NCBI GenBank assembly: GCA_023014365.1
Contig: JAEBUN010000002.1
Coordinates: 1,488,001-1,552,000, forward strand
Reading direction: 5' to 3'
Source of the DNA: Lepiota brunneoincarnata
Lineage: Eukaryota > Basidiomycota > Agaricomycetes > Agaricales > Agaricaceae
DNA: 64,000 nt
The translations under genes were made by a program, and so were the position numbers. The notes under the pieces are model-generated. The model saw only the letters and a list, made by a program, of their open reading frames with translations. It made no database searches and was not told the DNA's origin. Below are positions 24,049-35,163 of the stretch, piece after piece (positions within the stretch are counted from its first letter, which is position 1; each line of letters starts with the position of its first letter).

Positions 24049-24180
24049 ATTGGCTGTGCGGGCTAGGGACCAATCGGGTTGGTGTGACTAAATAATGGAG
24101 AGGTTTTGGGACAATCTCCTTATTGGGAAGGGGCAGGAAGAGTGCGATTGGCTGGAGCGAGTATGTCTAGACCTGATTGG
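24049..24180. promoter_or_regulatory. Cluster of five CCAAT boxes
   Basis: CCAAT or its complement ATTGG occurs at 24049-24053, 24070-24074, 24122-24126, 24147-24151 and 24176-24180. All lie in the 342-bp divergent interval between EMC10 and the unknown gene at 24361. Three are in the extended form GATTGGCT or GATTGGAT. Binding by the CCAAT complex (Hap2/3/5) is inference. Confidence 0.55.
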
Positions 24181-24360
24181 ATGGCCACTTGGGGCCGAGA
24201 CGCTGGCAAGAAAGAGTGACACTGCCATTCCCCTCGCATTTTCCGGATTCACAACATGTCGGGGTCGAGACCTGCCAGTCTCTCATATATACCCTCCTCT
24301 CCGCCCTTGCAACCGTTTCCACTACTTTCTCTCCTTCCCCCTCCCCTGTCCATAAAATAA

Positions 24361-24939
24361 ATGGCTACCAACAACTACCCCCACTCGATTCCCACCCCAC
24401 CGTTCTCTCCACGGCTTCTGCCTGCCCCAGACGTTGACAATCCCCTCAAGTCCACCATCAATCTTCTCGACTCCCTCGTTGCCTTTTATCAACATGAGCG
24501 CATGTGGGTCTATCGCACGCGCGCAGTACTCGAGGAGGCTTTTGAGGCTCCCCACATATCCTCTACTGCCAATTCCGATTCCCAACAACAAGAACAAAAT
24601 TCACTCCCGTCTCCCTCCGGCTCCTCCACGTCCTCAGAGCCAGCTTCTACGCTGCCTGAAACGGATGATACTGATAACACACCTCCCGCACGCTCAGGGC
24701 AGATGCCATCCCGTTGGATGCGGCGAAAGAAGGGCTTCAAGCTGCGATTGGAGGGAATTGCGCCCAAAGCCAAGCGGGCCGCGTCGTCTAGACCCTTGAA
24801 GAGGGATCAGCGTGATCAAGATGTTAAGGAGCACATTCTGCAGCTTTTCGAGAAAATGATGGAGGATCGGATGGAAAGCTGCCAACGAGTAAATAAACTC
24901 GTTAGGAATGCGAATCGCGCATATTTACACAGTCGGTGA
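24361..24939 (+). CDS. Conserved-looking hypothetical protein, 192 residues
   Basis: An intronless frame has a Pro-rich N-terminus, then a likely helical segment (TINLLDSLVAFYQHERMWVY), a Ser/Gln-rich linker around residues 75-110, and a basic helix-rich C-terminus (WMRRKKGFKLRLEGIAPKAK, then ILQLFEKMMEDRMESCQRVN). The alternation of ordered helices and a low-complexity linker looks like real protein. I do not recognise the family. The C-terminal helices could form a dimer or bind a partner. It shares its upstream region with EMC10. Confidence 0.65.
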   Translation: MATNNYPHSIPTPPFSPRLLPAPDVDNPLKSTINLLDSLVAFYQHERMWVYRTRAVLEEAFEAPHISSTANSDSQQQEQNSLPSPSGSSTSSEPASTLPETDDTDNTPPARSGQMPSRWMRRKKGFKLRLEGIAPKAKRAASSRPLKRDQRDQDVKEHILQLFEKMMEDRMESCQRVNKLVRNANRAYLHSR

Positions 24940-25391
24940 GAGCCAACCTGTGCTAGATCCCGGAATCCTTCACTGATAACCCTGGCCAGATAATGACATT
25001 ATTACTTCAACTTTATCCTATTGGACGGCTAACGTCAAGCGTGCCTTGATTGGCCAGAACGCTGATTGGCCAATCACTGTGTTGTCCCTGTTTGTTATTC
25101 TGTTCACTACTTACTCTCAGAACCACTTGTATTCATGTCAGTACCTACTCAGTTGTGTATGTAGTTTGTTGGATGGATGGAGCATCATGGATCCTTGGGG
25201 GTCTGAATGTACACGAATCGGGGCCACACTTGCATATGCGTCATGATTGGTGACAAATATATCCAAACAAACCGCTTGTCAGCAACTTCAGAGTCAGTAC
25301 CTGACACCTGTACTTTTCACATAGCAAGTTCCTTTCAATCGCTCACTTCTTCTCTTTTTCTCTCTTTTACTTCTTCTAGGCGCAGTGAACG
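24940..25391. other. Upstream region of the Ndfip-like gene
   Basis: This 452-bp gap precedes the Ndfip-like start. It contains another CCAAT group: ATTGG at 25049-25053 and 25065-25069, then CCAAT at 25070-25074 in opposite orientation, forming a GATTGGCCAATC palindrome. A pyrimidine-rich stretch (25340-25380) lies just before the start. No gene is seen. Confidence 0.5.
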
Positions 25392-27003
25392 ATGTCACAT
25401 CGCTATGCGCCCTTACCTAACCCCTCATCGTCCGACCCCCGTACTCAACGTAATCAGGAGGAGGAGATGGCCGCAGCATTCGACTACTCAGAAGATGAAG
25501 ACGACGACCAGAACACCTCGGAAACTCGGCCGCTGAATTCACAATCCTCCTCTTCCAGCAACTATCGGGACACAACGGCTCCAGTGCCACATCCGCCACC
25601 TGCAACAGCCCTATCACACGTTCCAGGAACGTACGACTTTGAGAATGTCGACTACGACTACCCCCCACCTGGTTCTCCACCTCAACCATCTACCAGGGCC
25701 CTCCCAAATGACCATGGCAATAGTAATGGCCTCGTCCCTTCCTTTGGCTCTGTGCAACCCCCCCGTCGGAATTGGCTTCAGAGGACTGCGGCCGCAATTC
25801 TTCCACACAGGGTCGCCGGGACTCTGCGCTTGGGTTCTCAGCGGCCATCGGGACCTGTTGGCGGTGGCACAGGAAACGACGGCGTCTTTGCAAATGTGAC
25901 TGCAAAGCCAAGTGCCCCCGTGCACATCCAGGATGGTAAGAGTCACCCATGCCGTGCGATCTCTAGTGTTGTACTTACCTTCGAGTTCGTTTCCATCAGG
26001 TGATAGCACTTATGTCGTCCCAGAGGTCTCGGGAAGCGAAGCTCCCCCGTCATACGCGACTGCCCAGGCTGATGCTGTCCCCCCTTACTGGGAAACCGTC
26101 ATCCATGCACCTTTCTCCCCTGATTCTGCTGGAGAAATGATCATCGATTCGTTGCCAACGGGTTCCCTCTTCTCCTTCCTGTGGAATATGCTCGTCTCAG
26201 TCTCATTCCAGTTTGTTGGCTTCTTGCTGACATACTTGCTTCACACTACTCATGCTGCACGACTCGGATCGCGCGCCGGACTCGGAATTACGCTCATTCA
26301 GTATGGTTTTGCTCTGAGGGGAAGGATCGATGCACTGGGTAACGAAGGAGAGAATTTGGACAACTGGCGGGATCAGGCGCGACCAACATTCACAACTGCA
26401 GCTGACGCTGACGCATGGTTCAAAGAACATGGTGCAACAAACAATCGGACCTCGGCGTTCCTAACGGGCCCCATGGCTGATGACCAAACTGGTTCTTCTG
26501 CCGGTGAAGCGACATCAGAGTGGCTATCATTTTTCCTGATGACTATTGGTATGTGAATTTCAGGTCTGTCTCAATCATATACCTGACTGGTAAAACTAGG
26601 CTGGTTCATTCTATTGACGTCGTTACTTGGGTTCTGGCGGGTCAAGAGATGGGAACGAGGTATCCTAGCTTCACAAAGGGAGTCGAATGCAGCTGCCCAG
26701 TCGAGTCGGGCCACCGACCCGGCAGTAGTTACCCGGCTTGAGCGGGTGCTTGGACTGCGGATAGGATCGCCGGGTGATATGTTCCGGCAAGGTTTCGGGT
26801 TTGGAACCCGTCGCAACCAAGAGGACGAGGAAAGCACTCACGCTGCCATAAGAGCAGAGGAGGGCGAAGTACGAGGATCACCACCAGTCGAACCTGCGAA
26901 CCCGCTGGTCGGCCAGCACGATCCCCAACTTCAGAGAGTACTTCTGGCGATGACACGTGAACGACAGCTGCAACAGGAACTAAGGAATGCAGGATTTTTA
27001 TAA
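25392..27003 (+). CDS. Ndfip/Bsd2-like PPxY membrane adaptor
   Basis: Three main exons. The N-terminal half is disordered and acidic (FDYSEDEDDDQN). It is followed by a PPSY motif in SGSEAPPSYATAQAD, the class that binds WW domains of Nedd4/Rsp5 ubiquitin ligases. Membrane segments follow: SLFSFLWNMLVSVSFQFVGF running into LLTYLLHTTHAARLG, GLGITLIQYGFAL, and after an intron GWFILLTSLLGFWRV. The C-terminal tail is cytosolic and charged. This order matches Ndfip1/2 and yeast Bsd2, Golgi/endosomal adaptors that recruit the ligase to membrane cargo such as metal transporters. The long Arg/Glu-rich tail after the last helix is not something I can assign. Confidence 0.88.
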
Positions 27004-27213
27004 GGTTCGTTGGTTGATATAGCATGGACATATACATCGCTATCTCATCCATCCTTTTGCTGGCTTGAACTCGCGCTTTGGTTTGATAATGTATTTTATC
27101 ATGGTTATATACCTTATACGCCTCGTCCTGTGGCGTGCGACATTTTGCCGAGGTTCATCCAGTCATTATTAAACATGACCTCGTGCTGTTGAAAAACGCT
27201 GAAAAGTAATATC

Positions 27214-27843
27214 ATGGCAATCGAGATACGCCGAGCGACCGAAGCCGATGCTGGAGCGCTGTCTCGAATTTGCTTGCTTACTGCAGACGCAGGCAAATCG
27301 GCAGAAGGCTTGCACGATTACCCTGAACTTCCGGGTCTCGTCTATGCTGTGCCCTACGTGAAGCTCCCGGCGACCTGGGCGTTCGTGCTGGAAGACCAGC
27401 CGGTCAACGAGGTGGTGGGATACGTCGTCGGTTCCCTCGACACCCGAGTCTATGAACAACAAGCCATGAAAGACTGGTTCCCCGCGCATGCCGCTCGATA
27501 TCCTTCTCCCGAGACTATACCTAACATCAGGTCTGCCGACAAGTCTTATATTGAAAGATTGAAAAGTCCGGGTAGTCTGAAGGCACTCGAGGCTGGCGTG
27601 GCGTTTTCGCCTGCGCATATGCATATCAATATCCTGGATAAATACCAGGGGCAAGGGTGGGGGAGAAAGCTGATTGGGACGGCAGTCGCGCATCTAAAGG
27701 AGAAGGGGTTGGAGAGGATGTGGTTGGGGATCGATCCTCGTAACAGGGAGGCAAGAAAGTTTTATGAGAGAATTGGTTTTCGACCTGTAGAGGGTGCGCC
27801 GGACGAGAATCTGTTGGGCTTGGAGTTTCCCGAGTTTAGGTGA
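27214..27843 (+). CDS. GNAT-family N-acetyltransferase
   Basis: A single-exon, 209-residue protein spans a whole GNAT fold. It opens with IEIRRATEADAGALSRICL (strand 1/helix 1) and continues with VVGYVVGSLDT (strand 4). It contains HMHINILDKYQGQGWGRKLI, the acetyl-CoA pyrophosphate loop of Q-x-x-G-x-G/A type, and ends with IDPRNREARKFYERIGFRPV (motif B). Substrate is unknown. It is intronless although most neighbours have many introns, which could reflect retroposition or an old transfer; similar intronless GNATs are common in fungi. Confidence 0.9.
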   Translation: MAIEIRRATEADAGALSRICLLTADAGKSAEGLHDYPELPGLVYAVPYVKLPATWAFVLEDQPVNEVVGYVVGSLDTRVYEQQAMKDWFPAHAARYPSPETIPNIRSADKSYIERLKSPGSLKALEAGVAFSPAHMHINILDKYQGQGWGRKLIGTAVAHLKEKGLERMWLGIDPRNREARKFYERIGFRPVEGAPDENLLGLEFPEFR

Positions 27844-28921
27844 ATGGGAAAATTTGTTGATCAGTGCTAGCTCCCTTTTTTTTTTGTATTCTTTCCGAAT
27901 ACCTTATGTTATCTTTTACAAGTATTAGCCGGGGTTGTTCGTCGATATGGCAATCGCTATAATTCGTTTACATACCCTGCTTGATTCCACCTCCAAACAA
28001 CTGAATGGAATTCATCCATCCTCATTTCCGTCTCCACCGATATTGAAAGTTGTCTATCGCGGCTTCCCCAGAGCCTTCCATATCAGCAGCACTTGGGTGG
28101 GTAGCTTGCAGGCTATAGTCACCTAGCAACCCCTATACCATGTACTTGGCCTCAAAAGAAGAGCCTGTGGGTATCCTATTCAGGGGTGAGGAATTTTGTG
28201 AAATATTTGATACAGAGCTCGGCCCTGCCTCTCGACGTGGCAGTCTGGTCGAATTCAAGTATTCACACCTGCTCACGTTAACCCTTGCGCATTGGTTTTC
28301 TGCAACCTCTTTGCTCGCCAGTCATACTCCTTACCGTTCCAGATTACTGTCCCCCTCTCTCGAATTATGGGCATCGTGACATGATTGCCGTCCTAGCCCA
28401 CCTGACCTGTCGTCATTTAAAGAGGCTCATGCATCTGCTGTATTCAAGATCTCAAAATTTTGCTTTCTCCATAAGTGATTACGTTCAAGCGTGTTCTAGT
28501 CAGGGCCGTCTTCTCTGGTCGCACAGCGGTGCTATTTCCCTGTTTACCAACGCAACTGAATGGGAGATTTGGGGTTGAAGGTTGAGACATGATGTTCAAG
28601 CACACGGATTTCGCTCTTTTCTCGCTGGTTCAAAGACGACGCAGAGATCTTGCAAGGTACCTAACAAAGTATCGGTGACAATGATGAGGTCGTGCCTTAC
28701 TGGCAACCCATTAATTTGTGGGTCCACATGCAAAACGCCTAAATGCGGGCGTACCGGAGAACCACAAGGCCGGGACTTTCGACCCTGCAGGTCGCTCTAA
28801 CCTAAAGCTGGGCGCCTTGGTATCCCTTATAATACGGCCCCCGCACTTGCTGATCAGCTCAGACCCCATTCCATTCCTACCTCCTGCGTCCCCTCATAGC
28901 TCTAACCGCCAATCGACAACT
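27844..28921. other. Intergenic region of about 1.1 kb
   Basis: No supported gene. The ORFs at 27935-28126, 28140-28379, 28285-28578 and 28582-28800 overlap in several frames and show neither family resemblance nor consistent splice joins. The last 100 bases before 28922 are pyrimidine-rich, as expected for a fungal promoter. No terminal repeats were seen. Confidence 0.5.
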
Positions 28922-30487
28922 ATGGGACAGTGGGACGAAGTTATCGGTTAGTAGGCTCCCCATCCTCCTGTCTTTGAGATGACTTATTATTACTAGGCGT
29001 ACTTCTTATCGGCCTATTCTGTGAGTTCCCTGGAGAACGTTTGTTCCTCACTCGACATCTTACATCTATGTCTTCTCTATCCAGTCAACACATACCTATA
29101 CGGTCTGGTCACTTACCAGTTTATTGTCTACTATACAACCAGTGAGTGGGTCTTTCTAATGTGTAGGCAACCATTTTGAGATTCCTTCAGAGTTCAATGA
29201 TGCCCTTTGGATCCGGTATGGGCATGTTTTACGGCGTGATCTCTGATTAACAGCCTATTAGCACTATTGTTGGTTGCTTGTTTTTCGTGGATACAGTTCA
29301 CAGTGCTGTGTATGTTCTGCTGCTTTTGGGATGTCGTAAACCTTTGCTTATAGGTTCCGCAGGGCGGTATATGCCGGTTGGGAAACTTGGTATGTATGGG
29401 CTCCAACCTCATGGACAAGCACCAATCAACAGCCTCCAGCGTCACGAACTTTAACAACCCGGGGTTCTTTGCAGGTGGGCTCATATGGTTGGACAAGATT
29501 AAGGTGTTATCTCATCATTCGCGTAGCTGTTAGCTGGACTATCCCTTTTACCGCCTGTGCAACGGCAGTTGCAGCCTTCCTGTCGCAAGCCTTCCTGGGT
29601 CACCGGTGAGCCCTGATCTTATTTCGTCCCTAGTGGTGGCATGGCGGCTGACATACCTGATCAAAAGTGTTTGGATCCTAACCAAGAATAAGATACTGAC
29701 CGGTATCATTGGTACATTGAGCGTCCTCGGTTTTATTTTCGGTATCTATGCTGGCATCTACTCGGGTATTCTTCACGAGTACGTGTCCCAGAACTTGCGC
29801 CCTCGATGTTATATCTCTTATGCTATAAAACCAGAGTTGCCAAGTTTGAAGCACTCACTCCTTCTGTTACTGTCTGGCTCGGCGCCCAAACGGCTGCAGA
29901 CATATCAATTACCTGCGCGTTGATATACACTCTCAAGAGCGCACGCACTGGATTCCGAAAGACAGATACCATTATCAATCGACTCATTCGCGGGGCTATC
30001 CAGACTGGGCTGTTTGCTTCCATTTTCGCGATGTGCGATCTGTTTAGCTTCCTGCTCCGCCGCCAAACCTTCCTGTATGCCATGTTCGCGTACCCCATCG
30101 GTCGCATTTACACTAACGTGAGCTGCCAACTATTTTGATCCCGAGGGGGGGGGTGTGCACACTAAACTTTTTTTGCAGACCTTGCTTGATACCCTCAATG
30201 CACGAAAGGGGCTGAAGAACTTGCGCGGAACAACCATGGATGTTGAGTCCTCGGTGAGTGTGGATACAGATTTGGTGCCACCTAGACATCCTGAATAATT
30301 GTCAACATAGGGAAATGCAACGGCCCTCCGTATGCAGTCCCAGTCCCGCACTGAAGTGAACCATGTGTTCCACTCTACGGTCCATGTCAAGCAGGAGGTC
30401 GTGACGGATGCTGGTAACAGCTCGGTTGAAGACCATGACATCAAGTATAAGCCAGACGATGACTGCCAAAAATCGCGTGTGCTCTGA
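28922..30487 (+). CDS. DUF6534-type seven-helix membrane protein
   Basis: Small exons encode MGQWDEVIG, VLLIGLFFNTYLYGLVTYQF and further helices (SVLGFIFGIYAGIYSGIL, GAQTAADISITCALIYTL). The long exon contains SARTGFRKTDTIINRLIRGA, then a helix with GLFASIFAMCDLFSFLL and FLYAMFAYPIGRIYTNTLLD, the loop LNARKGLKNLRG, and a hydrophilic tail ending CQKSRVL. The signature T-x-x-I-x-x-L-I near the end and the LNAR motif identify the large DUF6534 family of Agaricomycetes. Function is unknown; a receptor-like or accessory membrane role has not been shown. The stop TGA is at 30485-30487. Confidence 0.88.
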
Positions 30488-30649
30488 AATGTGAAGGAGG
30501 CTTATTAGACACCCCTCTTGGTTTATTGCAGTGCTTGGAATTACACTTTTTTTTTCTTTTTTTCTTTTTTACATTCACTTCCGATGTCGTTCATTTATTG
30601 GATAAATATAACGTTGTGTGGCTGACATAGCAGGATATATTATTGCCTT

Positions 30650-32933
30650 ATGCGGCAGCCACCAACAACTTTGGTTGCATCCCTCCCCACACCTCAAATG
30701 GCACCTCGCAGCGATACATCCTCTGGGCACTTCGGCCACAGGCAACATGATCCTTCAGATAGATACTCTCTTTCTTCGTACCACCACCCTTCTGAGATAT
30801 CACCGCCTAGCAACATCGCAGGGCCCGAGCGTACACGGGTGCCCGACCCTGGGCACGGCGATCCACCAGAGGAAACCGAACATGAGCCCGAGCAAATAGT
30901 GCAGAATAGAACAAACAGGATAATACGAAGAAGAGGATACTTGTCTGGCGTCAAGGAATGGTATGCAAACATCAATGAGGACAATAACCACGATCACGGC
31001 GATACCGAAGAAAAGCCGTCCGACAAACACCAAGAGGATAACCAGCCTAGACCCAAGTATGCGGGAAGAGGAGACTCGATGTACTCGTTCAACTCACTGG
31101 GTTCCGACATGATTGAACCGGATGACCCCAAGATGACTGGCATTCAGGGGGACCATGCCAAAGATCTGGATGAACTCGAGAGGAATACTCTTCGTCAATT
31201 AGACTACAAGACTCGGCGAAAGCATATGATGCGCATTAGGATTGAGTATAACGTTACATGTAAGTCACCTATCGACACGCATCGGCTTTGGCTGACCCGC
31301 TGGCTCAAAGCCATGATCAACAGACAAGACTTCCTCCTCAAGCTCGCTCGGGCTCTTATGACCTTTGGAGCTCCCTCTCATAGGATTGAATCTCAACTTG
31401 TTGCTGCCGCACGGATCCTAGAAGTCGAAGCGGAATTTATCCATTTTCCCGGGGTTATCATCAGCTCTTTCGGAGACCAAGATTTAGGCACCTCTGAAAC
31501 CCATTTCATCAAGTGTGGAGGGAAGCTGTCCCTCGGCGCGCTCCATAAAGTTCACCAAGTATATCGTGCCGTCGTGCACGACGAAATCAGCGCCAAGAGA
31601 GCTTTGGCGAGTCTTGATGCTCTTTTAGAGGCTCCTCCAGTCTACTCGGTACCTTTTCGATGCGGCCTGGCTTTCTGTCTCTCAGCTTTGATCTGTCCTC
31701 TGGCTTTCGGTGGCTCATTTGTGGATATGTGGATCTCTGGCCTCTCTGCACTTGTCTTGTCGGTACTCCAGCTCTGTGTAGCCACCAAGAGCGCACTTTA
31801 CACCAACGTCTTTGAGTGCGTCATACTTTGCCCCACCCATAATTCATTGCGAACTGACTGGTACGCAGAATTACCATCGCCATACTTGTCTCCTTTGTGG
31901 CCAGAGGCTTAAGCGCCATCCGAGGCGAGATATTCTGCTACACAGCTATTTCATCCGCGGGTATTATCGGCATCCTTCCTGGCTATCTCATCCGTGAGGC
32001 TCGTAGTTGTTCATTAACGAGGTGTTGACTTTGTTTGCTAGTGAGCAGCTCCCTGGAACTTGCATCCAAGAACATCGTCTGCGGTAGCGTCAAGATGGTT
32101 TACGCCCTTATATACACGCTTTTTCTTGTGAGCTACGGGCTAATCAGTTGTCAACTTGTTTGACAGAATATTTTCTAGGGATTTGGGCTCCAGATTGGCT
32201 CGGATTTCTACTTGCTTCTCGACCCATCATATCGGACCGAGCTGGAGCGGATGGCCTCTAGTATCAGCAGTGCTGTTAGCATGAGCGGCACATGGTTAGC
32301 AGACAACAGCACTACCGCCACCGTGCCTCTCGTCGGTACCTGGACTTTCAATCACAACGTCTCCCCAACCCAGTACGACATTATCAACGGCTGCTACCGC
32401 CCTAGTCGCTTTCCCTGGTTTCTTCAACCTTTTCCAACTTGGACCTCGTTCATCATCGTTCCTTTATTTTCTCTTCTCTCGTCTCTCGCGAATCTCCAGC
32501 CGTTCCGCAGCAAGCAACTCCCAGTCATGGTTATTATATCCTGCTGCTCTTATGCTTCGAATAAGATCGCCAACCATTATATATTCAATCGCTCGGATAT
32601 CGTGTCGGCTATTGGAGCATTTACCGTCGGACTACTGGGTAATGTTTACTCTCGTAAGATGGGAGGTACCGCGTTCACATCGATGGTCACTGGCGTGCTC
32701 TTCCTTGTACCGGTAAGCCCATTGATGCAAGGACTATTCAACAAACTCAGCTCTGCAATCACAAACAGTCTGGGCTCTCACAAGCGGGAGGGATTACTGC
32801 TAATGGGAATGGCATCGATATCGGAGGCGCAATGATCGCTGTCACTATTGGAATCACAGTTGGTCTATTCATGAGCCAGGCTCTCGTGTACACGTTCGGT
32901 AACCGAAAAAACGCTGCCGTCTTCTCCTTTTGA
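30650..32933 (+). CDS. ThrE/Prm10-like membrane protein (DUF1212 family)
   Basis: The N-terminal 190 residues are disordered and charged. The ThrE domain begins with RQDFLLKLARALMTFGAPSH and continues VEAEFIHFPGVIISSFGDQD, then helices VPFRCGLAFCLSALICPLAF and GLSALVLSVLQLCV. Later exons give SSLELASKNIVCGSVKMVYA, then LFSLLSSLANLQPF, CCSYASNKIANHYIFNRSDI and IGAFTVGLLGNVYSRKMGGT. This matches the fungal pheromone-regulated membrane protein 10 family, related to bacterial threonine/serine exporters. Transport has not been established for most fungal members. The start could instead be the in-frame ATG at 30698. It converges on FRS2, with 37 bp between stop codons. Confidence 0.9.
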
Positions 32934-32970
32934 ATATAGAGTTCCCACTTCTTGTATTGTACTTGGGAGG

Positions 32971-35051
32971 CTAGAACATGACGGCGGGTGAATTTTCTAT
33001 GCCATCTAATGAAACTTTGTGCCCGACGAGTGTCCGGATATTGTTGATGCCATATCTGATGATCACGGATCAGTTTGGCTTGGGTACTCATGCGGTTCTC
33101 AGAACTTGCCTGATCATGGTCGGTCGTTCTAGACTAAGGCCCCAACCGTGTACACGCACGTCCTTGGGGAAACCCATAGGCTCCAGCATTTCTGGGCGGA
33201 ACATGCCGCTGTTGCCAATCTCGACCCATTTGTCGAGCATGGGGTGGAAGGCGAATATTTCTAACGACGGCTGATACAATTCGTTAAGTGGATGGCCTGT
33301 TGGGATGAGTCCGAGATGAACATACCTCGGTATAAGGATTGTATGCCGGTTTGAACCTCACTTTGTCTATTCCCATCTTCTTGAAGAAGGCTCGCATAAA
33401 TCCTGGAAAACCAGAGTTAGCCGAGGATTCCTTTGTTATCGTTGGACTTTTTCACCGATAAGGTCAGCCAATGTGAGCCCACGATCCGCCACAACTCCCT
33501 CCACCTGGTGGAACTCTGCCAGGTGCGTAGCATCCATAGTCTCATTTCTAAATACCCGATCTATGCTAAAGAGCTTAGCGGGTCGGAAACCATCGCCATC
33601 TTCGGTGCCCAAGGAGGTAGTCGATTTCGCGCCGTGGGTGAACTCCTTTTCGTCCCCTTCGACGGTTTCCCCGCGGACACCTAGCGGCGAGTTTGTAGAG
33701 CATATGAGCGGAGGATGCCGTCGTATGAGTCCGGAGAAGAAGCTTTTTGGATTCCTCGTGCGACCATGGAGCGCGATAACCTATTGAATCGAATCCGCCG
33801 CGTTCATGCACTCTCGATACTCGCTTGTAGTATTCAGGTTCTGGAGAAAGAGATTGTTGGGGGTCTGTATCAAGGTGTATGAGCAGTGTTCTTTCAACAT
33901 TTCAGGGGGTTAACTACCGGATAGGTAGAAAGTGTCTTGCAGATCGCGGGCGGGGTGTTGCTGAGGGACGAAGAGCGCATCGAAGCACCAGAATCCCGAT
34001 TCAACGAAAGAAGACGTTGGCATTTCTGCGAAGCTAACCAAACAATCAAACCACTTAGACGTTGTGGGCTTCTCGATGGTGTGAATCACTAACCCCATTT
34101 CCAAGAAAATGTTACGGATTTCTTCTCGTACTTTGAGCAGGGGGTGTAGTGCGCCGCCATTGGTGGGTACGCCTTCCGCCTCGAAATTGTATTTTTTGAA
34201 GGTGGACGTTTTCCAACTACCCCTATGATGAGTGTGATCAGATGTTTTCGGGAAACTCTCTGATGGTCGGTCGACGCACGATGTGAGCATCTCTACTGTC
34301 AAATCTGTTTCTGGTTTGGCCGTCGACGTGCTGAAGTTGGTGCCTTTCTTTACAGTGAACCATTGACCTTTCCTGCTCGACTGATCAGCGTTGTTACAAA
34401 TGCTAATTGTGTAGCGCCCACCGTTGAGTGATCAGCTTTCGCTTGCGGAAGATCCGCAAGCACTTTTTCACCGGATTTCAGAGTCCCTGTAGATGCGACC
34501 TCATGCATGTCATTCTTGGTGGCGTCTATGATCTCGGAGACCTAAATCACTGAATGCTTCAACTGACTGATATAATCGCGACATAGCAGGAGATCCACCA
34601 GCTTAACCAATCCGTCACCTTCCTTGCTTATCCAGCCATTCTTGAAAGCACGACCCTGACCGACTTTCGCAGTCTCGTCTCCTACCAGCTTCTTCAGTTC
34701 TACCGGTGACACAGGGGTGCCTTTGCCTTTCTCTGGTAAAACACTCCACACACGCGCTTCGTGAGATCCTTCGTTTGCAATTTGAGCTCCTTCAGGCGTC
34801 AGGGTGTGAGATAGTATTTCGTGTGTGTCGTATGTAATCATCTGTGCTGCATTATTCTCTGGTGATATGTATGGAGATTATATACAAACCTCACGACTCA
34901 ACAGGGAGTTGAGCGCGCCGAGGATGGTAATTTGGTCCTCATGTGAGGATGCTGGTCGTGTCTGACCTGGTAAAATGAGGGCACGGGTATCTGTGATGGT
35001 ACCCTTTGAATTAAGGGTGGTAAGGATGAGTTGCTGGAGGACCTCTGCCAT
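32971..35051 (-). CDS. FRS2: Cytosolic phenylalanyl-tRNA synthetase, alpha subunit
   Basis: The N-terminus [20 protein letters not shown] and the [20 protein letters not shown] block form the DNA/tRNA-binding winged-helix region. The catalytic class II core includes [37 protein letters not shown] and [18 protein letters not shown], followed by [15 protein letters not shown]. The last intron, 33056-33109, is GC-AG: ATCAG|GCAAGT...CATCAG|ATA. It joins PTMIR to [16 protein letters not shown], exactly as the family requires. The C-terminus is ENSPAVMF, with stop at 32971-32973. It forms an alpha2-beta2 enzyme with the FRS1 product in this window. It is divergent from PEX2. Confidence 0.96.
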
Positions 35052-35163
35052 TTGGTGTGTGGTCCGCGAGAGTAGAGTTCATTAATCTTCTTGACTCGAT
35101 ATCTATCGCTCACGTGATCGAGCTGGCACAATTTCACGTTCTTCTTTGTTGCTTAACATACAA
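35052..35163. promoter_or_regulatory. Divergent FRS2/PEX2 promoter with TCACGTGA element
   Basis: 112 bp separate the two start codons. The palindrome TCACGTGA occurs at 35110-35117, roughly midway. The same octamer lies in the promoter between the STEEP1 homologue and the ankyrin gene. Binding by a Cbf1/USF-like bHLH factor is inference. Confidence 0.5.
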
